A DNA stretch of 64,000 bases from Nitrobacter sp039808345 (lineage in GTDB: Bacteria > Pseudomonadota > Alphaproteobacteria > Rhizobiales > Xanthobacteraceae). Positions 18,600 through 28,076 of the stretch are shown one piece after another. The position numbers and the translations under genes were made by a program. Below the pieces are notes generated by a model that searched no databases, had not been told where the DNA came from, and saw only the letters and a program-made list of their open reading frames with translations. The DNA lies in the NCBI RefSeq assembly GCF_047824785.1, contig NZ_CP181168.1:59344-123343 (forward strand), given 5' to 3'. Every line of letters starts with the position of its first letter. The first letter of the stretch is position 1.

Positions 18600-18816
18600 G
18601 TTAGACCGCGCGCAGATGAGGAATGGCGAAGATAGGATGGTGGTGACCAGATTTGCGGCCGAGCAAGGAGCCGCGGGGGGCACGCTCGTGCAATAAATCT
18701 GCGCTGCGCATTGCGAGGGGGACGTCCCGGGTTTTGTTGAATTTCTGAAGAGGTCGGCGTTGCCCACCTTGAGCCGGTAGGCTGAGGGTGCTGATTCCGC
18801 AAAGGAGAGCAACGCC

Positions 18817-18900
18817 ATGACGAGAGATATCACACCGGCTGGTTCGCCGGCGAGGCTCAAGAGAAGGGATTGTAAACCGGCGCTGAACAAAGCTCGTTGA
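18817..18900 (+). CDS. possible 27-residue basic peptide
   Basis: ATG at 18817 follows AAAGGAGAG at good spacing and runs to TGA 18898-18900, beginning MTRDITPAGSPARLKRRD. It lies 64 bp before a strong terminator with a competing stem. It may be a leader peptide or a small mRNA product. No homolog is recognised. Confidence 0.3.
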   Translation: MTRDITPAGSPARLKRRDCKPALNKAR

Positions 18901-18942
18901 AACAACGCGGTAACTGCTTGTGACAAGTGACAAAATCTACGT

Positions 18943-18996
18943 CGGAGTGGGGTCGCGAGCGGCGCCGATCGTGACCCCGCTCCGATCGGCTTTTTT
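18943..18996 (+). terminator. terminator with a competing or pseudoknot stem
   Basis: The terminator stem is GCCGATCG (18964-18971) with CGATCGGC (18983-18990), followed by six T. The upstream segment CGGAGTGGGGTC (18943-18954) can pair with GACCCCGCTCCG (18973-18984), which is the terminator loop plus two bases of its 3' arm. The two foldings compete or form an H-type pseudoknot. Confidence 0.7.
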
Positions 18997-19457
18997 CGAT
19001 TGTCCTTATGGCGTTACTGCTGGCACCTGCAGCGATCTGACCCCTGTGCCGATTCACAATGACGTGGTCGTCGCGGAAGAGCTCATTCAGGCAATATCGA
19101 AAAGAAAGATACCCGCGGCGGTCCGGCGCGCTATTGAGGCTATCGGCGGCGTAGCCGAGCACGGTTTCCAGCGCCACGATGGTGCGCGAGAGGTCAAACA
19201 TGCGCTGGCAGCATTATCCGACGCCATTCGTTCCGGCAGCCGCCAGTGTATTGACGAGTTCCTGCGGAATCTGCACCGCAACAGTGCGGGGTGTTGTCAT
19301 CACGAGAACAACGTGACCCGTCACGCAGCCGATCACGGTATCAGCTCAGCAAATTGGCTACGTGCGTCGGAATCATGCAGGAAGGCAAGGCGTGGTCATC
19401 GGGAGCAATCTTTTCAATGGCCATTGTATCTTCGGTCAACGGCCGAGATCGCTGAGG
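18997..19457. other. no gene recognised
   Basis: A 196-residue plus frame (18920-19510) and short minus frames cover the region, but none has a ribosome binding site or family motif. It probably is decayed sequence. Confidence 0.45.
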
Positions 19458-20019
19458 TCAGGCTCTACAAGTCCTGTTCGCATAAGTTTCATTATGGAAT
19501 ATATTCCTAATCTGAAGCGGGGCGATATCTACCAGCTCGCTATCAAACAACTTTAGCAATTCGCGGTAGGTTGAACCAGCCCTTATAAGATGCTTTTCAA
19601 TTTCTCCGACCGAATGCTTTGTCAGGTCCTTGTTTATCTCGGCGATAATGCAGACCTTCACGTCGGGTGGAATGCGACCGGCAAGTCGGCCAATGTTCTT
19701 GGCGGCGCGACTACGATGAGAACCCTCGCCTTGCTCATGCGGACCATCTGTTCCATGGCTGCAGCAACCGTCTGCGCGAACCGGTGCTCCTCGATATTAT
19801 GCCAATCGATCTGTTCGACGGCGCTTTTACGCCGGGGAATTGAGGACTCGATGACCCGTCCAAGCCGATCGCTCCCCTGCTCGTGTGTGATCGGATTGGT
19901 GTCTTCAAAGACTTCCTCTGCTTCAGATGGGGAATTAAAGCGTCGCCCTCGTTTCGCAGAAACAAGGCCTTTCGGCCGTCGCCGACAAATATCAGCGCAT
20001 TGCGGGGAATCCTGAACAT
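19458..20019 (-). pseudogene. host-attachment-like protein (baeRF12 type) with two frameshifts
   Basis: The gene starts at 20019 with MFRIPRNALIFVGDGRKALF and matches the intact paralog at 37884-38339. One base is missing after PHLK (near 19920-19924) and another after AFHP (near 19661); each change shifts the frame, and the matching sequence continues in the next frame (FEDTNPITHEQGSDRLGR, then VCIIAEINKDLTKHSVGEI). After KHLI the C terminus differs from the paralog and is about 40 residues longer. The IS3 element at 20141 lies just upstream and may have removed its promoter. Confidence 0.85.
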
Positions 20020-20210
20020 GTTCACCTGATGCTCGGGACAATTGCGTTTTCTCCAATAAACATGCCGGGGTTCAAAGGCTCGCGCTTCAGGGTCGCTGAC
20101 CAATCTGGTCGTAAATCCCGAAAGCGCGGAATGCACTCGATGATCTTGACCGGCCCCCACGGAGTGGTCCGATTGGAATGTTAGTTTAGGAATTGCATTT
20201 TGACTATCTC

Positions 20211-21047
20211 CTATGCTGGCCAGACGAGGGCCTCGGGTGCCGGTGGTTGATATCCCAGCGATGAGTGTGGACGCACCGTGTTGTAGTGACGTCGCCAGTT
20301 TTCGATCACGATCTGGGCTTCCTTCAACGTGTAGAAGATCTCTCCGTTGAGCAGTTCATCGCGCAGCTTGCCGTTGAAGCTTTCGCAATAGCCATTCTCC
20401 CATGGACTGCCAGGTTCGATGTAAGCGGTCTTGGCTCCGACGGTGGCGATCCAATCCCGGAGCGCCTCGGCGACGAACTCAGGGCCGTTGTCTGAACGTA
20501 TGTGCGCAGGGATGCCCCGCGAGACGAACAGCTCGCAGAGTGCTTCGATGACATCGGTCGCCTTGAGCTTCCGTGCGACACGGATGGCCAAGCTCTCACG
20601 GCTGAACTCGTCGATGATGCACAACATCCGGAACGCCTTGCCATCGTGGGTGCGGTCAGCAACGAAGTCATAGGACCAGACATGGTTGGGCCGCTCCGGC
20701 CGCAGACGGATGCACGAGCCGTCGTTGAGCCCCAGACGCCCGCGTTTAGGGTGTTTTGCAGGGACCTTCAGCCCCTCACAGCGCCAGATCCGCTCAACAC
20801 GCTTCTTGTTCACCCTCCAGCCGGCTCGGCGAAGCAACGCCGTAATCCGGCGATATCCGTAGCGGCCATATTGGCGGGCAAGCTCGATGATGTCGGCAGT
20901 CAAAGCCGCCTCGTCATCGGGTGTCGTGGGGATCTTGCGCTGCGTCGATCGGTGTTGACCTAATGCCCGGCACGCCCGTCTCTCGGAGATGCTAAGCTCG
21001 GCTGTTACATGATCGACGCACGCACGGCGTCGGGAGGGGCTTAGAAG
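20211..21047 (-). CDS. IS3-family transposase OrfB (frameshift product)
   Basis: The frame is open from about 21047, where it overlaps the end of orfA, to 20211. It has the HTH_21 segment YGRYGYRRITALLRRAGW and the DDE core: Asp in SYDFVADRT, Asp in IRSDNGPEFV and Glu in PWENGYCESFN. No start codon fits well upstream of a TTG at 20903, so production as an OrfAB fusion by slippage in the A-rich AAAGGGAAAC region of orfA is more likely than separate initiation. Confidence 0.9.
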   Translation of the reverse strand, partial: LLSPSRRRACVDHVTAELSISERRACRALGQHRSTQRKIPTTPDDEAALTADIIELARQYGRYGYRRITALLRRAGWRVNKKRVERIWRCEGLKVPAKHPKRGRLGLNDGSCIRLRPERPNHVWSYDFVADRTHDGKAFRMLCIIDEFSRESLAIRVARKLKATDVIEALCELFVSRGIPAHIRSDNGPEFVAEALRDWIATVGAKTAYIEPGSPWENGYCESFNGKLRDELLNGEIFYTLKEAQIVIENWRRHYNTVRPHSSLGYQPPAPEALVWPA

Positions 21048-21319
21048 TTTCCCTTTGCGGCCTCCGCCAAGATCAGCTTGTCCAGCGTCAGATCCGACAC
21101 CGCTCGACGGAGCCGGGTGTTCTCGGTCTCCAGCTCCTTCAGCCGCTTCACCTGGTCGCCCTTCAGGCCGCCATACTCATTCCGCCATCGATAATAGGTT
21201 ACTTCCGTCACGCCTATCGCTCGGACTGCGTCTGCCACCTGGCGACCCTGGGCCATCAGCACATCAACCTGCCGCAGCTTCGCAACGATCTCTTCAGCCG
21301 TATGCCTCTTCCTTGCCAT
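21041..21319 (-). CDS. IS3-family transposase OrfA
   Basis: A 92-residue protein starting at 21319 (MARKRHTAEEIVAKLRQVDV) after GGAGG. It has the helix-turn-helix VADAVRAIGVTEVTYYRWR and a leucine-repeat coiled region (LKELETENTRLRRAVSDLTL). It overlaps the open frame of orfB. Confidence 0.92.
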   Translation of the reverse strand: MARKRHTAEEIVAKLRQVDVLMAQGRQVADAVRAIGVTEVTYYRWRNEYGGLKGDQVKRLKELETENTRLRRAVSDLTLDKLILAEAAKGNF

Positions 21320-21381
21320 CGATCGTATCCTCCATCCGAAAAACATACTTCAGGGAGGACCACTTCAAAGGGGGCAGATCA

Positions 21382-21921
21382 ATCTACCAAGATCATCGGC
21401 CCAATATTCCCAAATGCGTCCGGGTCCCAAAGACAGAATGCTCAATTTGATCAAATAGCTGACCGATCGCAATCGCTTTCGGTAGCTGGATTATAACCCT
21501 AATTGACTTCGCTCAACACAAGTTCTGGATTCCGAGGCATTTTGCTTCCTACCGCAAAGAGGTGGGACTGAAAGAAAGACGCAAAAAATGAGGTCAGGTG
21601 ACAACGCAAAAACTTCCGGCAAGGACAGCATTTTGCAAGGTGAGATCATCCATTCACTAGCTGACGCGCTAGAGGACGACGATGTTCGTGAGATACTAAA
21701 ACATCGTAGTGCGCTTGACAGAAATAAAGCGGTCCTCGGCCCAATCGGGGTAAGTAAGCCGGCGCGCGATCAGGCCGGTGCGCGACAACCGTATGTTCGT
21801 GAGGGACTCTTTCGATCGTCCGCACCGGCTCGCCGCGGCGCGACAGCAGCCTTCCGACAGTCAAAACCGTAACACAAAGAGGCCGGTGAATATTGCTCAG
21901 CGGTCGTGCCGCGGCAATCTA
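21382..21921. other. no confident gene; one weak ORF
   Basis: A 94-residue plus-strand frame at 21588-21872 (MRSGDNAKTSGKDSILQGEI) has no ribosome binding site and no recognised motif. Otherwise nothing is seen between the IS3 element and the cytochrome gene. Confidence 0.35.
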
Positions 21922-22257
21922 CTATTTAAGCGTCGCAATATATGCCGCAATATCTGAGGCTTCATCTCGACTTAGTTGCATATCCGGCATTTTCGGATGT
22001 GGATCTAGCAAGAAAAACGCGAGCTTCGCAGCATCGAAATTGGGTTTCTTTGCAATAGTTGCAAAAGGCGGCGCGTCAGTCGTTGCCTGCTTTTGATCAA
22101 ATCCGACAAGATGGCAGCTGACGCACCAGCGGTTAACTAGCGCCCGGCCATGAGAGGCGTCGCGCGTCGGACCATGATCTGGAATAGCGAGGCATGCGGT
22201 TGCCAGGAGTGAACTGACTAAAGTGCAGTAACCGATCCAGAGCAATTGTCGCGGCAT
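21922..22257 (-). CDS. class I c-type cytochrome, single heme
   Basis: About 111 residues, start at 22257 after AGAGGGAAAG. A signal peptide (LLWIGYCTLVSSLLATACLA) is followed by the heme site CVSCH near residue 45 and an axial Met in PKMPDMQLSRDEASDIAAYI near the C terminus, the layout of class I cytochromes. It should be a periplasmic electron carrier. It is the third gene of a leftward set after the CBS and glucokinase genes, 78 bp from glk. Confidence 0.85.
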   Translation of the reverse strand: MPRQLLWIGYCTLVSSLLATACLAIPDHGPTRDASHGRALVNRWCVSCHLVGFDQKQATTDAPPFATIAKKPNFDAAKLAFFLLDPHPKMPDMQLSRDEASDIAAYIATLK

Positions 22258-22335
22258 CCACTTTCCCTCTTTATCTACCAACCAAACGACACTATAGGCT
22301 CACTTCAGTGCAAAGCGACCGCGCCTCGTTTGCGG

Positions 22336-23304
22336 TTACTGATCGATCTTCTGTCTGGCGAGCCGCTGCAACCCGAGGAAGGCGGGGTCAGGGTGCATGA
22401 TCACCCAGCACGGGATGGCGGCGACGTAGGACTGGAAACGCCCCTTCGCTTCGAACCGCGCGCGGAATTGCGAGCGCGCCAGATACTCGCTGAGTCGCGG
22501 GACAATACCGCCGCCAATATATATGCCGTTACGCGCATCGAATGTCAGCGCGGCATTTCCGGCGACGGTGCCCAGCATGGCGCAGAACATGTCGAGCGCC
22601 TCCCGGCTGGTCGGACAACTCCCGCGAAGCGCCGCGTCGGTGATCTCGCTTGGTTTGCGTGGCGGCGCGGACAGGTGGTCGATGGCGGCGAGCGACTGGT
22701 AAAGATTGACCAGCCCCGGACCGGACAACGCACGCTCCACGGAGACGTGGCCGAAGCGATCGCGCAAGTGCGCGATCACCGCATCCTCCCGCGCATTGGC
22801 GCCGGGAAGCGTGGCATGGCCAGCCTCCGTGATAACGACAAACGAGTCATGAGGACGCGGCACCAGACAGGCGAGCCCGAGACCGGTTCCGGGCCCCAAC
22901 ACCACCGCAGGTGCCGCCGCCGTCCGCTCGCCGCCTCCGACCGCAAACAGGTCATGCGGCTCGAGATGAGGCAGCGACCAGGCGACCGCCTTGAAGTCGT
23001 TGACGACGCGCACATTTTGCAAATTGAACGTCTGTCCCAGTCGGCCGCCATCGATAATCCAACCGCTGTTGGTCAGTATGCTGCGATTCGCCTTGATGGG
23101 CCCGGCGACGGCGAACACCGCACTGGAGATCGGCGGCTCGTTCCGATGACGATCAAGGAACGCGGCCAGCGCTCGATCGAAGTCCGGATAATCGGCGACC
23201 GCCGATCTCTCGATCGGTCCTATGCGCCCATCCGCGACGAGCGCAAACCGGGCATTGGTTCCGCCGATGTCTCCCAGCAATACGCAGCTTGCGGGACTAG
23301 CCAT
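22336..23304 (-). CDS. glk: glucokinase
   Basis: A 322-residue member of the bacterial Glk family that phosphorylates glucose to glucose 6-phosphate with ATP. It has the phosphate-1 motif LLGDIGGTNARFAL at the N terminus, VAGPI, NDFKAVAWSLP, the adenosine-side LGPGTGLGLACL, EAGHATLP, and the C-terminal YIGGGIVPRL. It follows the CBS gene in the same direction and probably shares the FixK-controlled promoter at 23998. Glucose would come from the glycosidases encoded nearby. Confidence 0.93.
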   Translation of the reverse strand: MASPASCVLLGDIGGTNARFALVADGRIGPIERSAVADYPDFDRALAAFLDRHRNEPPISSAVFAVAGPIKANRSILTNSGWIIDGGRLGQTFNLQNVRVVNDFKAVAWSLPHLEPHDLFAVGGGERTAAAPAVVLGPGTGLGLACLVPRPHDSFVVITEAGHATLPGANAREDAVIAHLRDRFGHVSVERALSGPGLVNLYQSLAAIDHLSAPPRKPSEITDAALRGSCPTSREALDMFCAMLGTVAGNAALTFDARNGIYIGGGIVPRLSEYLARSQFRARFEAKGRFQSYVAAIPCWVIMHPDPAFLGLQRLARQKIDQ

Positions 23305-23382
23305 GAATTCCTCGATATGCGCGGCAATACCTTATGACCTCGCGGGGACATGTACGACACCAGCGCAATCTCGCAGGGATGG

Positions 23383-23919
23383 TCAGGTGCGCGTTCGATG
23401 CAGCCATGCTTCGCGTTCAAGTTCCGCAAGCCGTCCACGGTCTATTTCCTCCTGCTTTGCCCATGCCTTGGTCTTGTGGATGCTTCTGACCAGCGCGCGC
23501 ATCAGGTTCTCGCGGCTGATGATGCCGACAATGCGGCTTTCGCGCGTGACCGGCAAGCGCTTGATGCGATGCGTCTCCATCATCCGGACCGCTTCGTCGA
23601 TAGGAGCGTTGTCGTCCACGGTCACGGGATTGGGGGTCATAACCTCGGCCACCTTGCGCTTGCACCGCAGCTCTGTGGGCTCCGAAATCACCGGGCGAGC
23701 CGCGATCACCTCGAACCAGCGGGGCCGGCGGTCGTCCGCCCGGGGACCTATCGGGCGAAGAAAGTCGCGCTCGGTGACGATCCCGATCAACCGCTCGTTC
23801 GCGTCGACGACCGGCAGCCCGCTGACGTGATGGCGCAACATCAGTTCGCCCGCCTCGAGGATCGTCTCGTTCGGTCCAACCGAAACGACGTGACGGGTCA
23901 TGACGTCACGCGCCTTCAT
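23383..23919 (-). CDS. CBS domain pair protein
   Basis: A 178-residue protein with two CBS domains (about 5-60 and 85-145: MTRHVVSVGPNETILEAGEL and VMTPNPVTVDDNAPIDEAV) and a charged C-terminal tail without BON domain. GAGGAGG precedes the ATG. CBS pairs sense nucleotides; here it may link energy status to sugar use, as glk follows it by 78 bp. Confidence 0.88.
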   Translation of the reverse strand: MKARDVMTRHVVSVGPNETILEAGELMLRHHVSGLPVVDANERLIGIVTERDFLRPIGPRADDRRPRWFEVIAARPVISEPTELRCKRKVAEVMTPNPVTVDDNAPIDEAVRMMETHRIKRLPVTRESRIVGIISRENLMRALVRSIHKTKAWAKQEEIDRGRLAELEREAWLHRTRT

Positions 23920-23997
23920 GGCCGCCTCCTCATATCATCAAGCCGATCCCGAACCGAAACGCTACAGTAATTTTCCAAACAATATTGCCGTTGATTG

Positions 23998-24011
23998 TTG
24001 ACGGAGATCAA
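23998..24011. promoter_or_regulatory. FixK/FNR-type box between CBS-glk and the SbmA-like gene
   Basis: TTGACGGAGATCAA, TTGA-N6-TCAA form, 85 bp before the CBS gene start on one side and about 106 bp before the SbmA-like start on the other. Confidence 0.65.
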
Positions 24012-24110
24012 GATTGGGCCGGAATCCGCCAAATATGGTTTTTGCTGAATGTGCGCTTTTCTCTGGAGGAGCTGGCTATTCCCATCGTGCGTGCCAACCG
24101 GGCGACGCCA

Positions 24111-25229
24111 ATGAACGGGTTGTCGACAAGTAGCGTTGCGCCGGGATGGAGGAACGTTTTCGCGCGATTTTGGCGTTCCGCATCACGGTTCTGGACCGGC
24201 CGCTCGGCGGTCGAAGCGTGGAGTCTGACCGCGTTTCTCATGATCGTCGTTCTCCTGCAACTGCTCGTGCAGTACCTGTTGAACCTATGGAACAGGCACT
24301 TTTTCGACTCCTTGCAGACACGCGACGTCGCCGCGCTGTGGATGCAGGTAGAGCTGCTGGTTCCCTTGGCGGCGGGAAGCGTTTTGATCGCCGTGACATC
24401 GGTGTGGGCGCGCATGACCACGCAACGCAAGTGGCGCGAATTCCTGCTGCGTCATGTGGCCGATTACTGGCTTTCTCAGGAACGGTTCCGCAGGCTCGAC
24501 TATACAGCGGCCGGAGTGGAGAATCCGGAATACCGAATCTCGGAAAACGTTCGCATCGCGACGGATTCGCCTATAGATCTGATCATGGCGCTTCTCTCGT
24601 CGGTTCTGACGGCGGCCGTCTTCCTGAGCATCCTGTGGGATGTCGGAGGAACCCTGAATTTCGAGGCGTTCGGCGGGGTCTGGAGCATTCCGGGATACCT
24701 CGTTATCGGCGTCATCGTCTATTCAATGGTCTTTTCCGGACTGATGATGCTGGTCGGGCGAAACCTCAGCCCGGTGATCGAACGCCAGCTTCAGGCCGAA
24801 GCCGAACTTCGAGCGGCCGCCGACGCCTTGCGCCAGGAGAACGGCGACGAAGCACAACAATCCGACGCCGAGAAACGGGGGACGTTCTGGAAGGCGACGC
24901 ACGTCGTTTTGCAGCGCTGGCGCAATCTCCTATGGGAGCTGATGCGGACCACGCTGGTTTCGCAAGGCAATTTTTTGTTGGCTCCTATCGTGGCGTGGCT
25001 GCTCTGTGCGCCGAAATTCGTAGCCGGGACGATGTCGCTCGGTGAGTTGACTCAAGCCGCCGCCGCCTTCGTCACCGTCCAAAGCGCTTTCAACTGGCTG
25101 GTGGACAACTATTCCCGGCTCGCCGATTGGCAGGCGTCGGTGCATCGGGTCGCCACATTCTTGCTGGCGCTCGACGCCCTTGGCGATCCGGAATCGTTAT
25201 CGGAGCAGGTCGAGGCCGCCCGATCCTGA
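24111..25229 (+). CDS. SbmA/BacA-like membrane protein without ATPase domain
   Basis: About 372 residues from ATG 24111; the true start is uncertain because GGAGGAG at 24065 suits codons further upstream (GTG 24087). Several membrane segments follow (AFLMIVVLLQLLVQYLLNLW, a second near VPLAAGSVLIAV, a third near IMALLSSVLTAAVF). It belongs to the ABC_membrane_2/SbmA_BacA group, which imports peptides. It stops at LADWQASVHRVATFLLAL, just where YddA-type relatives join an ATP-binding domain, so it is either SbmA-like by nature or truncated. Its end overlaps the beta-glucosidase gene by 33 bp, tail to tail. Confidence 0.75.
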   Translation: MNGLSTSSVAPGWRNVFARFWRSASRFWTGRSAVEAWSLTAFLMIVVLLQLLVQYLLNLWNRHFFDSLQTRDVAALWMQVELLVPLAAGSVLIAVTSVWARMTTQRKWREFLLRHVADYWLSQERFRRLDYTAAGVENPEYRISENVRIATDSPIDLIMALLSSVLTAAVFLSILWDVGGTLNFEAFGGVWSIPGYLVIGVIVYSMVFSGLMMLVGRNLSPVIERQLQAEAELRAAADALRQENGDEAQQSDAEKRGTFWKATHVVLQRWRNLLWELMRTTLVSQGNFLLAPIVAWLLCAPKFVAGTMSLGELTQAAAAFVTVQSAFNWLVDNYSRLADWQASVHRVATFLLALDALGDPESLSEQVEAARS

Positions 25230-26585
25230 TCGCGCCAGCGGGATGACGCGACTTGCCTCCGTTGCCGCCTTGATGAGGTCGGCATACCAGAAGTACGAAG
25301 CCTTCGGCGTGCGTTTCTGGGTTGGATAATCGACGTGAACCAGCCCGAAGCGCACCGCGTAACCCGATGCCCATTCAAAATTGTCGAGCAGCGACCAGAC
25401 AAAATAGCCGCGGACGTCGACGCCCTCGGCGATCGCCCGGCGAACTGCTTCGATGTACGCGCTGAGAAACTCAATCCGCTGAGTATCGGTAATCTTGCCT
25501 ATGGCATCCGGCGTATCGTAAGAGCCGAGACCGTTCTCCGTAACATAGATCGGCAGCCTGTATCGATTGTGGACTTGATGCAGGGTCTCGCGCAACGCTT
25601 CGGGTGCGGTGGGCCAATCGATCGGGGTCCGCGAAATGTCGGAAGGTCCCGCTCCGAGCGTCACGCCAAGTGGCGAATTCGGATTGGCAGTTGCGTAGAT
25701 CGGTGAATAATGATTGAGGCCGAACCAGTCGAGCGGGCGGCAAATGCGCGCAAGGTCGCCGGCTTGAACATAAGGCTCCATCACCTCGACGAGCCTTGAG
25801 GGATAGTGGCCGAGGCACTGCGGATCGGGAAATGCGGCATTCCAATAGGCGCCCAGCAGATCGGCCGCGTCCGTATCCGCCGGTGTTGCGGGCAGACACG
25901 GCTGCACGTTGTGTATGGCCCCGATCGAGGCTTGCGGCACGAGCACACGCAGCGCATCGACCGCCGCGCCGTGAGCGAGGTTCACATTGTGGATCGCGCG
26001 TCTCAGCGTGCTCACGTCGGCGGCGTCCGGAGCCGCCCCGCCCAAGGCATATCCAAACAGGGTGAAGATGGAGGGCTCGTTGATGGTCGCAAACCGCTTC
26101 ACGCGGTCGCCGTATCGACGCCCGACCAGAGTCGCGTAATCGGCGAACCATCCCGCTGAGTCGCGCACGGCCCATCCGCCGAGATCGTCGAGCGCCTGCG
26201 GCAAATCGAAATGGTAGAGGCATAGCCACGGCTCGATGCCGGCCTCAAGGAGCGCATCGACAAGCCGGTCATAGAAGGCAAGCCCTGCCTCGTTGGCGGC
26301 TCCCCGCCCCTGCGGCAGCACACGAGACCATGCCACCGAGAAGCGATAGGCCCGCACTCCGAGCCCACGCATGAGGGCGATGTCCTCGGGATAGCGGTGG
26401 TAATGATCGCAGGCGACGTCGCCGGTGTCATGATTGGCCACCCGGCCACTTGCGCCGTATGTGTCCCACACGCTCGGCCCGCGGCCGTCCTCGCGTGTCG
26501 CCCCCTCGATCTGAAAAGCCGACATGGAGACTCCCCAGACGAATGTCGGCGGCCAAGTCCATTTCGCATCGTCTGGTGGGTTCAT
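25197..26585 (-). CDS. GH1 beta-glucosidase
   Basis: A 462-residue cytoplasmic glycoside hydrolase family 1 enzyme; no signal peptide. The N-terminal signature FVWGVSMSAFQIEGA is present, the acid-base Glu170 lies in TINEPS and the nucleophile Glu351 in IYVTENGL; the C-terminal part has SLLDNFEWASGY. It should release glucose from beta-glucosides such as cellobiose. The start region faces the agarase-like gene across a shared FixK box. Confidence 0.95.
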   Translation of the reverse strand: MNPPDDAKWTWPPTFVWGVSMSAFQIEGATREDGRGPSVWDTYGASGRVANHDTGDVACDHYHRYPEDIALMRGLGVRAYRFSVAWSRVLPQGRGAANEAGLAFYDRLVDALLEAGIEPWLCLYHFDLPQALDDLGGWAVRDSAGWFADYATLVGRRYGDRVKRFATINEPSIFTLFGYALGGAAPDAADVSTLRRAIHNVNLAHGAAVDALRVLVPQASIGAIHNVQPCLPATPADTDAADLLGAYWNAAFPDPQCLGHYPSRLVEVMEPYVQAGDLARICRPLDWFGLNHYSPIYATANPNSPLGVTLGAGPSDISRTPIDWPTAPEALRETLHQVHNRYRLPIYVTENGLGSYDTPDAIGKITDTQRIEFLSAYIEAVRRAIAEGVDVRGYFVWSLLDNFEWASGYAVRFGLVHVDYPTQKRTPKASYFWYADLIKAATEASRVIPLARSGSGGLDLLR

Positions 26586-26642
26586 GGGAAGCGCTCCTGT
26601 CTCGCAATTGGTTCAAACAACACCAGCGCGGGAAGAGTGAGC

Positions 26643-26656
26643 TTGACCGGGATCAA
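26643..26656. promoter_or_regulatory. FixK/FNR-type box shared by two divergent glycosidase genes
   Basis: TTGACCGGGATCAA lies almost exactly midway: 64 bp from the GH1 start and 62 bp from the agarase-like start. Confidence 0.7.
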
Positions 26657-26711
26657 GGCGCCCGGTTCGTCACCGGCCAGAATTGTCGCCGCGATCCATT
26701 CACGTCACGGT

Positions 26712-28076
26712 ATGGCGATGGTACGGTCAAGATGGGGCGGCATCCCGCGCGGCAATGCGCCGGCAGGCAAGTTCTTTCGCACGGAGACTATATCCGGCGT
26801 CTGGTGGCTGATCGATCCCGACGGTGGCCGCTTCCTGTCCAAGGGCGTCAACACGGTCCGTTACGATCAGGATGCCGTCCAGAATAGCGATCGTATCCCT
26901 TACGCCGAAGCCTGCCGGCGAAAGTACGGCAGCGAGGACGCCTGGCGCGCCGCGGCGGCTGCGCGCCTGCTGTCGTGGGGCTTCAATACGCTGGGGTCGT
27001 GGTCCGACATGCGTGTCGCCAACGCCGGGCCGTCGCCGCTGGCCGCGACGCCGACGCTCCACCTCGGCTCCGCATTCGCCTCCCGCAGCAGCAACGCGGC
27101 GCCGCAAGCGTTTCCCGACGTATTCGATCCGGCGTTCGAGCGGCACGTGGCGCAGCGCGCACACGATCTCTGCGCGCCGTGGTGCGAGGACCAGCATATC
27201 ATCGGCTGGTTCTCGGACAACGAACTGCGCTGGGGACCGGATTGGCGTGGTGATGATGCGTTGCTGACGCTGTTTCTCAATTTGCCTCCGCAGAGTCCCG
27301 GCCGACGGGCCTCTCTGGAACTGCTCAGGGAGCGCTACGGATCATTCGCAGATTTCAATACGGTCTGGCGCTCAAGCCTCGGCGGATGGGACGAGCTTGC
27401 CGCCAGTCCTCACATCGCACCACCCTGTCCGCAACAACCGACCTGCAAGCGAGACGCCACAACGGATGCGCAGATTAGCTCATCTGATCCGGAACATGCC
27501 GCTTTCCTGGCGGATTGCGATCTCTTTGCGGGCAGGATCGCGCACCGCTACTTCTCAACGGTAAGCGCCGCCGTGCGCAAGGCCGACCCCAACCACCTGT
27601 TCCTCGGCTGCCGCTTCGCCTACGCCCCGTCATCATCGGTGATCGACGCGGCCAAGCCGCATCTGGATATCCTGTCGTTCAACAATTACGACCCCGACGT
27701 CGCAGCCGTCATCGACAGCTACGCGGCGACCGGCAAGCCGTGCATGGTGACTGAATTCTCGTTCCGCGGCGACGATTCGGGGCTTCCCAACACCATTGGT
27801 GCCGGGCTTCGGGTGCCCCGGCAAACCGACCGCGCCCGGTGTTTCCGCAGCTTCGTCGAGAGCGGCCTGAGCCATCCGAACCTCGTCGGCTATCACTGGT
27901 TCGAACATGCCGATCAGCCCGCGGAGGGCCGGTTCGACGGGGAGAATTCCAACTACGGAACCGTGACCATCGAGGACGTTGCTTATGAGGAACTGACGCG
28001 GACCATGGCCGACGTGAATGCCCGGGCCGAAACGATTCATGCCGGCGCGGCCGCGCCTGGATGGGCGGCGAAATGA
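26712..28076 (+). CDS. agarase-like glycoside hydrolase (clan GH-A)
   Basis: About 454 residues from ATG 26712; the frame is open further upstream but that part lies opposite the GH1 gene. The N terminus has GVWWLIDPDGGRFLSKGVN, as in GH50-type beta-agarases. A putative acid-base Glu lies in WFSDNELRWG and a putative nucleophile in CMVTEFSFRG, at the ends of barrel strands. No signal peptide is visible. The substrate cannot be told from sequence. The GH4 gene follows with an ATGA overlap. Confidence 0.75.
   Translation: MAMVRSRWGGIPRGNAPAGKFFRTETISGVWWLIDPDGGRFLSKGVNTVRYDQDAVQNSDRIPYAEACRRKYGSEDAWRAAAAARLLSWGFNTLGSWSDMRVANAGPSPLAATPTLHLGSAFASRSSNAAPQAFPDVFDPAFERHVAQRAHDLCAPWCEDQHIIGWFSDNELRWGPDWRGDDALLTLFLNLPPQSPGRRASLELLRERYGSFADFNTVWRSSLGGWDELAASPHIAPPCPQQPTCKRDATTDAQISSSDPEHAAFLADCDLFAGRIAHRYFSTVSAAVRKADPNHLFLGCRFAYAPSSSVIDAAKPHLDILSFNNYDPDVAAVIDSYAATGKPCMVTEFSFRGDDSGLPNTIGAGLRVPRQTDRARCFRSFVESGLSHPNLVGYHWFEHADQPAEGRFDGENSNYGTVTIEDVAYEELTRTMADVNARAETIHAGAAAPGWAAK

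Larger units (their letters stand above)
20141..21381 (-). mobile_element. IS3-family element, IS407-like
   Basis: About 1241 bp with related ends, TGATCT..CCCC..GTGGTCC at the left and its inverted counterpart ending AGATCA at 21381. orfA and orfB overlap in the way that needs a -1 ribosomal frameshift. Flanking four-base sequences (tcga and atct) do not match, so no target duplication is visible. Confidence 0.8.
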
